NCBI GenBank assembly: GCA_001438985.1
Contig: LIAZ01000068.1
Location: forward strand, 1 to 6,831
DNA: 6,831 bases
Reading direction: 5' to 3'
From: Acidimicrobium sp. BACL17 MAG-120823-bin42
GTDB taxonomy: Bacteria > Actinomycetota > Acidimicrobiia > Acidimicrobiales > Ilumatobacteraceae
The notes under the pieces are model-generated. The model was given only the letters and a program-made list of their open reading frames with translations, ran no database searches and had not been told where the DNA came from. Made by a program: the position numbers and the translations under genes. This document shows, in pieces, positions 1 to 6,129 of the stretch (position 1 is its first letter; the number at the start of each line of letters is the position of its first letter).

Positions 1-84
1 ATCAACGTCAAAACCCGCAGCGCGAAGACGATCAAGACCCGATTCGGCAATGGTTTCGGCAATAACAATGCGCTTATTGGTCAT
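1..84 (-). CDS. serA: D-3-phosphoglycerate dehydrogenase, N-terminal fragment (runs off left edge)
   Basis: Only the first 28 codons are present. They read MTNKRIVIAETIAESGLDRL and then RAAGFDVD. This is the first beta strand and helix of the substrate-binding domain of SerA, where the IAESGL..L..AGF.VD pattern is typical. SerA oxidises 3-phosphoglycerate to 3-phosphohydroxypyruvate, the first step of serine synthesis in the cytoplasm. The ATG at 84-82 overlaps the TGA of serC (83-81) as ATGA. A GGAG lies 8 bases upstream of this start. The overlap implies translational coupling with serC, whose product uses the SerA product, and this supports the call. The NAD-binding domain and any ACT or ASB regulatory domain lie outside the window, so the feedback type cannot be judged. 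Confidence 0.85.
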   Translation of the reverse strand, partial: MTNKRIVIAETIAESGLDRLRAAGFDVD

Positions 85-1208
85 GACATGTGCTCCACGA
101 TGTAGTCAATGCAGTGTGTAAGTAGTTGAACATCTGATGGTTCTACCGATGGAAACATCGAAATGCGAAGTTGATTTCGCCCAAGCTTGCGGTACGGCTC
201 GGTGTCAACGATTCCGTTGCTGCGCAGCACGGCGCTGATGACTGACGCATCAAAGCCATCAACGTCAATCGTTCCAACTACAGGAGACCGAAACACAGGG
301 TTATGCACAAAGGGTGCAGCAAACGAACTGTGTGTTGCCCAGTTGTATAAATACTCAGAAGATTCTTTAGTGCGTTGTAAGCACCAGTCCATGCCGCCAT
401 TGTTCAGCATCCACTGCAATTGGTTGTCGAGTAACACAAAGGTGGATAGTGAAGGTGTATTGAACGTTTGCTGTGCGCGTGAATTCTCGAGCGCCACTGC
501 AAGATTGAGCGAAGTTGGGCACCATCTGTTCGATTGTGCGATGGAGTTAATGCGTTCAACTGCGCGCGGTGAGCACAATGCAATCCATGTTCCGCCTTCT
601 GAACCAAAACCTTTTTGTGGCGAAAAGTAATACACGTCTACTTGCGATGTATCCCACGCAATGCCACCTGCTGCAGATGTTGCATCAACAACAACAAGTG
701 CGTCACCTGGTGACGATGGTCGTACGAGTGGCATTGAAGCGCCCGTGCTTGTTTCGTTGTGTGTGAAGCAATACGCGTCTACATCGGCTAGTTGAGGCTC
801 TGCAACTGTTCCGGGTGGAGCCTCAATGACGACAGGATCTTGTAGGTGCGGAGCGCTACGCGTGACATCGGCAAACTTTGAGGAAAACTCACCGAACACC
901 ACGTGTTCACTGCGCGCAGTAATGAGCCCAAACGATGCAGCATCCCAAAACATGCTGGCGCCGCCATTTCCGAAAACCACTTCCCAGTCTGTGGGCAAAG
1001 AAAACAATGTCCGAAGTTGATCTTGCACACTGCCAAGGAGTTGTTTGACGGGTGCCTGACGGTGCGATGTGCCGAGCACATGCTTTCCTGCAGACATCAA
1101 CGCTTCTAATTGTTCGTGTCGAACCTTGGATGGGCCACTCCCGAAGCGCCCATCGGTGGGAACCATCGAAGATGGGAGTGTGAGTTGAAGGGGTGACTGC
1201 AGAACCAT
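81..1208 (-). CDS. serC: Phosphoserine aminotransferase
   Basis: This 375-residue, PLP-dependent class V aminotransferase transfers the amino group of glutamate to 3-phosphohydroxypyruvate, giving phosphoserine (serine pathway, cytoplasm). The N-terminus carries DGRFGSGPSK (residues 19-28), the hallmark of the actinobacterial SerC group. Further matches are the cofactor-phosphate loop GNGGAS (80-85), THNETSTG (149-156), the cofactor-ring aspartate in VVVDATSAAGG (D175) and the Schiff-base lysine in SPQKGFGSEGG (K199). Length is normal for the group. The ATG at 1208 was chosen because it has GAAGG just upstream, though the spacing is only one base. Met15 is a possible alternative start but has no ribosome binding site. 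serA follows with a 4-base overlap, and the receiver-domain gene ends 51 bases upstream on the same strand. No key residue appears missing. Confidence 0.95.
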   Translation of the reverse strand: MVLQSPLQLTLPSSMVPTDGRFGSGPSKVRHEQLEALMSAGKHVLGTSHRQAPVKQLLGSVQDQLRTLFSLPTDWEVVFGNGGASMFWDAASFGLITARSEHVVFGEFSSKFADVTRSAPHLQDPVVIEAPPGTVAEPQLADVDAYCFTHNETSTGASMPLVRPSSPGDALVVVDATSAAGGIAWDTSQVDVYYFSPQKGFGSEGGTWIALCSPRAVERINSIAQSNRWCPTSLNLAVALENSRAQQTFNTPSLSTFVLLDNQLQWMLNNGGMDWCLQRTKESSEYLYNWATHSSFAAPFVHNPVFRSPVVGTIDVDGFDASVISAVLRSNGIVDTEPYRKLGRNQLRISMFPSVEPSDVQLLTHCIDYIVEHMS

Positions 1209-1225
1209 GCCTTCAGTGTTGCCTG

Positions 1226-1255
1226 AATTAACGTCAATACCGCAGTCGTTTACAA
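1226..1255 (-). promoter_or_regulatory. Possible weak serC-serA promoter
   Basis: In the 51-base gap between the receiver gene and serC, the minus strand carries TTGTAA (1255-1250), an 18-base spacer and TTAATT (1231-1226). Transcription would begin a few bases downstream and leave a leader of roughly a dozen bases that includes the GAAGG. Both boxes are imperfect. Read-through from the receiver gene is equally possible, since no hairpin terminator is visible in the gap. Confidence 0.25.
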
Positions 1256-1259
1256 AAAA

Positions 1260-1673
1260 TTAGTGAGTAACTGGCGCGGCGCCAGCAGTGGTGCCTTCAT
1301 GCCAAGTGTCGCCATCGACAATTGCGCGAACGGCACGCTGAATGCGCAACGCATCAAGTGGCTTCACAATCCAACCCTCAGCCCCGCTGCGGCGAGCCAG
1401 ATGGACGTCAGCATTTCGATCAAGCAACATGAGGACAGGAATATGTGGGATGCGATGATCACTGTGGTCAAGTCGCAGGTTCATGGTGACCGCCATTCCA
1501 CCCATCGTTCCAAATTGCAAGTCGAGGATGGCAATGTCTGGAGTGCGAGTTTCGATTGCTTCGGGAACATCACGACCATTACTGCACACTGTGAAGGAAT
1601 TCTCAGGAGAACTCAGGGCACCGAGAATGTCATCAAGTACCCACTGAGCATCAGTTCCAATCAAAATATGCAC
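1260..1673 (-). CDS. Stand-alone receiver-domain (REC) protein, atypical response regulator
   Basis: The product has 137 residues, essentially a single CheY-like receiver domain with a short tail and no DNA-binding or enzymatic output domain. The first strand is HILIGTD (residues 2-8). The likely phosphoacceptor is D51 in PDIAILDLQFGTMGG. The conserved lysine is K104 in GAEGWIVKPLD. Strand four reads IPVLMLLD, so the usual Thr/Ser switch position is Leu84. The usual pair of acidic residues after strand one appears reduced to D8. The start is the GTG at 1673-1671, right before the first strand. It has a -10-like TATAGT six bases upstream and no well-spaced ribosome binding site. The frame stays open further upstream, to 2036, but that stretch is antisense to the NfeD gene and is not domain-like. 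It lies just upstream of serC-serA on the same strand. No partner histidine kinase is in the window and the function is unknown. Confidence 0.8.
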   Translation of the reverse strand: MHILIGTDAQWVLDDILGALSSPENSFTVCSNGRDVPEAIETRTPDIAILDLQFGTMGGMAVTMNLRLDHSDHRIPHIPVLMLLDRNADVHLARRSGAEGWIVKPLDALRIQRAVRAIVDGDTWHEGTTAGAAPVTH

Positions 1674-1679
1674 AAGAGA

Positions 1680-1685
1680 ACTATA
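1680..1685 (-). promoter_or_regulatory. -10 element for a probable leaderless transcript of the receiver gene
   Basis: The minus strand reads TATAGT, then six bases, then the GTG start at 1673. Transcription starting about seven bases after the hexamer would begin on the start codon itself, giving a leaderless mRNA. No good -35 is seen at 16-18 bases. The only purine-rich tract, GGAAGG, sits 12 bases from the GTG and partly overlaps the -10 element, so it would not be in the message. Confidence 0.5.
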
Positions 1686-1696
1686 CCTTCCAGCAC

Positions 1697-1725
1697 TTGT
1701 TGGGATTAGGAGATGACTGGATAGT
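1697..1725 (+). promoter_or_regulatory. Possible promoter of the nfeD-eamA-nudix operon
   Basis: TTGTTG (1697-1702), a 17-base spacer and GATAGT (1720-1725) lie in the 103-base divergent gap, facing the NfeD gene. The predicted start, near 1732, leaves a leader of about 45 bases containing the strong GGAGG at 1766-1770. Each box has mismatches to consensus. It would lie back-to-back with the receiver-gene promoter. Confidence 0.35.
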
Positions 1726-1776
1726 CGTCGCGCAGATACCGTACAGGTGCAGTTCTGCAAACCCCGGAGGTTTTTC

Positions 1777-3120
1777 GTGCATAGGTTGTCGCGTGTTTCA
1801 CGATTGGGATTGGTGGCTCTGGCTGCCGGTGCAATGTTGCTTTCATTTGGAAATAATGCGGCAGCCGAAACCGCGTCCGACCTTGCGCCTGTGGACATTG
1901 TTGCCGTGAGTGGATTAATTGACGAAGTGGTCGTCGCCTCAATAGAGAATGCGATCAAACGTTCGGAATCCAATGGTGCCCAGGCATTGGTCTTGCAGCT
2001 CAACTCTCGTGGCGCAGTTGTTTCGCACGAACGCATGGCTGGCTTACTTGAAAAAATCGCTGACGCACGTATCCCGGTAGCGGTGTGGGTTGGGCCATCA
2101 AGTGCTCGCGCATTTGGATTGTCGGCTCAGTTATTAACCGTTGCAGATGTGCGCGCGATGGCACCGGGTGCCCTCATTGGGTTCACGGGACCAGCACTGC
2201 AAGTCAACGGCGAGGAAACATCGTTTGGTGACAGCAGTGCAATACTGCGCACATCAAGCATCGGGTTTAGCGAAGCACGTAAAGAAGGAATTCTTAACTT
2301 TGCGGGCGATGACGAAGGCGTGCCAGTAGTGCGCAATATGTTGTTGGCACTTGACGGCATCATCGTGGGTGGTATCGAGCTCAACACGGTTATCGAAACC
2401 GTTGATGAAACAGGACAAATTGTTCGTGACGCAACTCAGGCTCGGTTTTACAAGTTGGAGCTGACCGATCAGCTGATGCACACAGTGGCAAGTCCTCCTG
2501 TTGCGTATTTGTTGTTTGCCATTGGGCTGTCGCTCTTGATCTTCGAATTTTTTACTGCCGGTATTGGTATTGCCGGAGTTGTTGGTGCGCTGTGCTCAAT
2601 GCTCGGCATTTATGGTTTGGCAGCATTGCCAATTCGTGGATGGGCAGTTGCGTTATTGGTGATGGCAATTGTTGCCTTTGCTGTAGACGTTCAGGTGGGG
2701 GTTCCACGATTTTGGACTGGAGTTGGACTCACTGCATTTGTTATTGCATCGTTTGCGTTGTACCAACCGATAGATGGATCCAACATGCGAATGTCATGGA
2801 TCACGCTCGTATCAGGGGTTGGCATGATGGCGCTTGCATTCATCGTTGGCATGCCGAGCATGGTGCGTACTCGATTCGCAACACCAACTATTGGTCGTGA
2901 ATGGCTGATTGGTGCTGAAGGCATTGCCATGAGCGATGTGAATCCCGAAGGAATCGTGACAGTGCACAACGGTCAGTGGCGAGCACGCACCAACCGTTCA
3001 ACACCGATCACAACCGGTAGCCCGTTTCGTGTCGCTGCCATTGATGGAATCACGTTAGAGATCGAACCATTGGAAGGCGCAGCCCGCGACTATCGCGAGA
3101 AGCGAAAAGGCAACGAGTGA
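1777..3120 (+). CDS. NfeD-family membrane protein with degenerate ClpP-class serine protease domain
   Basis: The 447-residue product has the long NfeD layout. A signal peptide (hydrophobic 10-24, likely cleavage after AAA at 28-30) is followed by a ClpP/SppA-like domain (about 38-230). Next come several membrane segments (about 240-360) and a C-terminal OB-fold domain (about 375-432). The GTG at 1777 has GGAGG six bases upstream. An in-frame GTG at 1747 lacks such a site and would bury the signal peptide. Related long NfeD proteins act with stomatin-like membrane proteins, but no stomatin gene is visible here. The loop usually carrying the nucleophile (pattern PSGARAASAG) reads PSSARAFGLS, with Gly114 where serine is expected. 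The oxyanion-hole glycines are also altered (SRGAVV). Peptidase activity is therefore doubtful, and the domain may serve binding or scaffolding. It is the first gene of an operon, overlapping the transporter start by four bases. Confidence 0.85.
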   Translation: MHRLSRVSRLGLVALAAGAMLLSFGNNAAAETASDLAPVDIVAVSGLIDEVVVASIENAIKRSESNGAQALVLQLNSRGAVVSHERMAGLLEKIADARIPVAVWVGPSSARAFGLSAQLLTVADVRAMAPGALIGFTGPALQVNGEETSFGDSSAILRTSSIGFSEARKEGILNFAGDDEGVPVVRNMLLALDGIIVGGIELNTVIETVDETGQIVRDATQARFYKLELTDQLMHTVASPPVAYLLFAIGLSLLIFEFFTAGIGIAGVVGALCSMLGIYGLAALPIRGWAVALLVMAIVAFAVDVQVGVPRFWTGVGLTAFVIASFALYQPIDGSNMRMSWITLVSGVGMMALAFIVGMPSMVRTRFATPTIGREWLIGAEGIAMSDVNPEGIVTVHNGQWRARTNRSTPITTGSPFRVAAIDGITLEIEPLEGAARDYREKRKGNE

Positions 3121-4046
3121 GCACCGAGGCAGCCACACGAAGAGAGCTGTCTGAAACCACCCCGTTACAACCCATTGATTGGTTGTTATTGATGGTGCCA
3201 GGAGTGGTCTGGGGGTCGTCGTTTTACTTCATCGACATCGGCCTTGATTCATTTGCTCCAGGACTGATTACGCCAATGCGCGTGCTGTTCGGATGCATCA
3301 CGCTCAGTCTGATTCCACGCGCTCGGCAGACGGTCCCAAGTCAGGCATGGCCACAAATTGTGGTGTTGTCTCTGGTGTGGTTAGTGATTCCACTCACCGC
3401 ATTTCCATTTGCCGAGCAGCATGTGTCGAGCAGCGTGACGGGAATGTTGAACGGTGCAACTCCGCTGTTTGTTGCTGTAGTTGCCTCTGTCATTGCCAGG
3501 CGCTTGCCACCTGGTAGCCAGATATTTGGTTTGGCCATCGGCTTTTTGGGTGTCGTGTTTATTGCCATGCCATCAATTCGCGAGAGCTCGTCAAGTTCTT
3601 TTGGCGTATTTTTGATTCTTGGAGCATTGGTGATGTATGGCTTCGCGTTAAATGTTGCAGCACCGCTACAACAACTCTTTGGTTCACTGCCTGTGTTGTT
3701 TCGCGCCGAGATTGTGGCAATGCTGTTTCTTGCTCCGCTTGGCGTGTACTCACTGATCAACAATGATCGCCCATTTAAGTGGACGGCCTTTGCTGCGATG
3801 CTTGCACTCGGTGTGCTCGGAACAGCAGTTGCGCACTATGCAATGGTCACGCTGTCTGGCCGAATTGGATCGACGCGTGCATCAGGGAGTTTGTATTTAA
3901 TGCCGGCAGTATCACTTGCACTCGGCGTATTTGTAAATAACGAATCCGTTGCTCCGCTAGCGGTGCTGGGAAGCGCCATTGCTGTGCTTGGTGCATATGT
4001 GTTGGGACGAAGCAAACGGTTGGCTCCCTCAGAAACCACAGCATGA
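3117..4046 (+). CDS. EamA/DMT-family membrane transporter
   Basis: The 309-residue protein is almost entirely hydrophobic and fits the ten-helix drug/metabolite transporter fold, with two EamA repeats (about 22-155 and 165-300). The first helix holds PGVVWGSSFYFIDIGL, the WG[S/A]xF signature common at the start of EamA repeat one. AEQHVSSSVTGMLNGATPLF in the first repeat and ASGSLYLMPAVSLALG in the second match the usual helix-loop pattern before the Pro-containing helices. Such proteins act in the inner membrane, often as exporters of amino acids or other small metabolites. The substrate cannot be read from sequence. The GTG start overlaps the NfeD stop (GTGA, 3117-3120) and is preceded by AAAAGG six bases upstream. 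The stop overlaps the Nudix start as ATGA. Translational coupling through the operon is likely. Confidence 0.88.
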   Translation: MSTEAATRRELSETTPLQPIDWLLLMVPGVVWGSSFYFIDIGLDSFAPGLITPMRVLFGCITLSLIPRARQTVPSQAWPQIVVLSLVWLVIPLTAFPFAEQHVSSSVTGMLNGATPLFVAVVASVIARRLPPGSQIFGLAIGFLGVVFIAMPSIRESSSSSFGVFLILGALVMYGFALNVAAPLQQLFGSLPVLFRAEIVAMLFLAPLGVYSLINNDRPFKWTAFAAMLALGVLGTAVAHYAMVTLSGRIGSTRASGSLYLMPAVSLALGVFVNNESVAPLAVLGSAIAVLGAYVLGRSKRLAPSETTA

Positions 4047-4867
4047 CCGCGCAAGACTTTGACCCAACAACGGTGCCAATTAGGCCCGCTGCAACCGTGA
4101 TGTTGTTGCGCGATCATCCGATCAACGGTGTCGAAGTGTTTATGTTGCAACGCACGCTAAGTGCAGCATTTGCCAAGGGAATGTATGTATTTCCTGGTGG
4201 GCGGGTGGACGCAAATGATGCAGAAGAAACGCTTGAAGCGCATTGCGATGGAATGACTGACGAAGAAGCCAGTGCATTGTTGGGGCTATCGCATGGCGGG
4301 TTGTCGTATTGGGTTGCGGTAATCAGAGAGTGCTTCGAGGAAGCAGGAGTGCTGCTTGCCCGTTGTGGCGAGACCACAGACCTCATTCGTTTTGAAGGCG
4401 ATGAACTCATTGCTCGCTATATGACCGCACGACACGCTGTGCATGAAGGTTCAATTTCCATGATGCAGTTATGTGCAGATGAAGATCTGCATCTGATCAC
4501 AGACAACATTCACTATGTGAGTCATTGGATTACACCACTTGGCGAGGCACGAAGGTTTGATACCCGATTCTTTGTTGCGCGGACACCCGATGGCCAAGAA
4601 CCGCTTCATGACGACAACGAAACCATCGACAGCCTGTGGGTAACGCCCGCAGATGCACTCGAGCGTCATAGCAGCGGAAGCCTGGCCATGATGCCACCAA
4701 CTATCCGCAATCTTGAATTCTTGCTTCCCTTCGGAACCACAGCCGACGCATTGGTCGCAGCAAAAAAGATTGGGACCCCAACTGCAATTGTTCCGCAATT
4801 ACGTGTTGATGAAGAAGGTCGGGTTATTGGGGTGTCGTTTCCCGGGGACGCAGACTTTAAGAACTAG
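4043..4867 (+). CDS. Nudix hydrolase with split Nudix box (NUDT19-like)
   Basis: The 274-residue protein begins with a Nudix fold (RPAATVMLLRD at 14-24, FPGGRVD at 50-56). The second half of the Nudix box, REcFEEAGVLL, comes only at 95-105. About 40 residues therefore separate the glycine and glutamate parts of the motif, which are only a few residues apart in standard Nudix enzymes. The metal-binding glutamates in REcFEEAG are present. This arrangement is known from the NUDT19/RP2-like group, several members of which hydrolyse CoA and acyl-CoA diphosphates. A CoA diphosphatase role is an inference and other nucleoside diphosphate derivatives remain possible. The protein is probably cytosolic, as no signal or membrane segment is seen. 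The ATG at 4043 overlaps the transporter stop, and the TAG stop shares a CTAG with mrp on the opposite strand. Confidence 0.85.
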   Translation: MTAQDFDPTTVPIRPAATVMLLRDHPINGVEVFMLQRTLSAAFAKGMYVFPGGRVDANDAEETLEAHCDGMTDEEASALLGLSHGGLSYWVAVIRECFEEAGVLLARCGETTDLIRFEGDELIARYMTARHAVHEGSISMMQLCADEDLHLITDNIHYVSHWITPLGEARRFDTRFFVARTPDGQEPLHDDNETIDSLWVTPADALERHSSGSLAMMPPTIRNLEFLLPFGTTADALVAAKKIGTPTAIVPQLRVDEEGRVIGVSFPGDADFKN

Positions 4868-6048
4868 TTGCGTTGCGAAATTGACACGTGCACCACGTCT
4901 TCGGTGCGTGCAGAGCAACCGATCATGTCTTGTGTCGACACTGTTTCATCGATGATGCGTTGGGCAATTGCTGTAAAGGCTTGCGCAGCAGCACCCTTTT
5001 GTGACAACACAATTGGCTCACCTGTATCGCTGCCGTGGGCAACTGCAGATTCAATTGGAATGTTGCCAAGCAGCGGAGCGCCAATCTCGGTGGCAAGTGT
5101 TTGCCCGCCACCTTTGCCAAACAGTTCGTACTCGGTGCCGTGTTCGCACGTAAACGACGTCATGTTCTCGATCACACCGGCAACACGAAGAAAACTACGA
5201 CGCGCCATGTCTGCAGCACGGATGGCAACCTTCTGCGCAGAGACTGCTGGTGTGGTGACAATAATCAGATCGGTGCGCGGCAACATGCGGGCTAATCCCA
5301 TTTGCACATCGCCCGTTCCAGGTGGCATGTCGATCAGCAAGTAATCAAGTTCGCCCCAATGAACATCGTGCAAAAACTGTTCGACTGCTTTGGTCAGCAT
5401 AAGACCGCGCCACATCAGGGCAGTCCCTTCGTCTTCAACAAGCATTCCCGTTGACACAACTTTCAGAAGTCCTGCACCAACTTGGCGTTCATTAGGAATG
5501 ATGCGCGGTTTGTCGCTGCCATCAACTCGATGAGCCTCAAGTCGATCGGGCATGTTCAACATGCGCGGGATGGAAAATCCCCAAATGTCTGCATCCAACA
5601 CGCCAACAACATGTCCTTGTGCTGCAAGTGCAGCAGCCAAGTTGACGGTTACTGAACTTTTGCCAACACCACCTTTGCCACTGGCAATCGCAAGCACTCG
5701 TGCATTGAGTGGGATCTGTGTTTCGTTTGCCTGCTCACGAGCATTCCACCGTGCACGGGTCATCACCGCACTGCGCTCGTCTGCTGTCATCTCGCCCCAG
5801 TCGATGGTCACCTTGCTCACGCCGGGATGAACGAGCACACGTGATTCGATGTCGTTCTTGATTTGGACGCGCAGCGGACAGCCCTTAATGGTCAGCTTCA
5901 TGCCAATTGCAACAACGCCTTCAGCGCTGACCGTGATATCGCCTGCCATGCCCAAATCGACAATATTGTCGCCTAGTTCGGGGTCCATGACAGCCCGAAG
6001 AAGTTCACGCACGACATCAGCAGTGGGCGGGTGGGCCTTGCTGGTCAT
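4864..6048 (-). CDS. mrp: Mrp/ApbC family P-loop ATPase, iron-sulfur cluster carrier
   Basis: The 394-residue product loads or transfers Fe-S clusters to apoproteins in the cytoplasm. An N-terminal MIP18/DUF59 domain (about 8-85) shows DPELGDNIVDLG (22-33) and Cys57 in KGCPLRVQI. The ATPase domain has the deviant Walker A GKGGVGKSS (124-132), DADIWGFSIPRML (152-164) and LLIDMPPGTGD (237-247). After ENMTSF the usual CxxC is C301-E-H-G304, so the second cysteine is missing. Some actinobacterial homologues also lack part of this pair. The ATG at 6048 was preferred over the in-frame ATG at 6078, because homologues begin near this point and a -10-like TATGTT lies six bases upstream of it. It is divergent from the IscA-like gene across 81 bases, which fits a shared Fe-S role. 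The end meets the Nudix gene tail-to-tail with no terminator between. Confidence 0.93.
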   Translation of the reverse strand: MTSKAHPPTADVVRELLRAVMDPELGDNIVDLGMAGDITVSAEGVVAIGMKLTIKGCPLRVQIKNDIESRVLVHPGVSKVTIDWGEMTADERSAVMTRARWNAREQANETQIPLNARVLAIASGKGGVGKSSVTVNLAAALAAQGHVVGVLDADIWGFSIPRMLNMPDRLEAHRVDGSDKPRIIPNERQVGAGLLKVVSTGMLVEDEGTALMWRGLMLTKAVEQFLHDVHWGELDYLLIDMPPGTGDVQMGLARMLPRTDLIIVTTPAVSAQKVAIRAADMARRSFLRVAGVIENMTSFTCEHGTEYELFGKGGGQTLATEIGAPLLGNIPIESAVAHGSDTGEPIVLSQKGAAAQAFTAIAQRIIDETVSTQDMIGCSARTEDVVHVSISQRN

Positions 6049-6054
6049 AGTTAA

Positions 6055-6060
6055 AACATA
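6055..6060 (-). promoter_or_regulatory. -10 element for a probable leaderless mrp transcript
   Basis: The minus strand reads TATGTT, then TTAACT, then the ATG at 6048. A transcription start about seven bases past the hexamer would coincide with the ATG. No ribosome binding site precedes this ATG and no convincing -35 box is seen at 16-18 bases, so the call rests on the hexamer and its spacing. Confidence 0.45.
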
Positions 6061-6093
6061 CCGTGATGATCGAAACAATGTTGGGCTGTGCCC

Positions 6094-6122
6094 TTTACCT
6101 TGTGCCAGGTCGGGGGTATCAT
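6094..6122 (+). promoter_or_regulatory. Promoter of the IscA/ErpA-like gene, probably (near-)leaderless
   Basis: TTTACC (6094-6099), a 17-base spacer and TATCAT (6117-6122) form a good sigma-70-type promoter. The hexamer ends seven bases before the ATG at 6130, so the message would start on or within a base or two of the start codon. It lies in the same 81-base region as the divergent mrp promoter. A short GGGC-TGT-GCCC dyad sits upstream at 6083-6093. Confidence 0.5.
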
Positions 6123-6129
6123 GAGGAAC

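Noticed and set aside
1747..1776. Upstream GTG start for the NfeD gene
   Set aside because: It would include the GGAGG ribosome binding site in the coding region and place a charged, Cys-containing stretch before the signal peptide. The GTG at 1777 is well placed.
1674..2036. N-terminal extension of the receiver protein (open frame to 2036 on the minus strand)
   Set aside because: It lies antisense to the NfeD coding region, is low-complexity Ser/Ala/Thr-rich and matches no fold. The receiver domain begins exactly at the GTG at 1673.
3341..3763. Minus-strand open frame opposite the EamA transporter
   Set aside because: It is antisense to a conserved membrane protein, and its composition is what results from reading the complement of hydrophobic codons.
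4868..5344. Plus-strand open frame opposite mrp
   Set aside because: It is a shadow of the strongly conserved mrp coding region, with no recognisable domain and no ribosome binding site.
6049..6078. Upstream ATG start for mrp
   Set aside because: The ten extra residues are not typical of the family, and the stretch holds the probable -10 element for the ATG at 6048.
6083..6093. GGGC-TGT-GCCC dyad as a terminator or firm operator
   Set aside because: The arms are only four bases with no following T tract, so it is mentioned only as a possible site.
6088..6129. Upstream ATG starts (6088 and 6121) for the IscA-like gene
   Set aside because: Family proteins begin at MITLT, and the region contains a good -35/-10 pair for the ATG at 6130.
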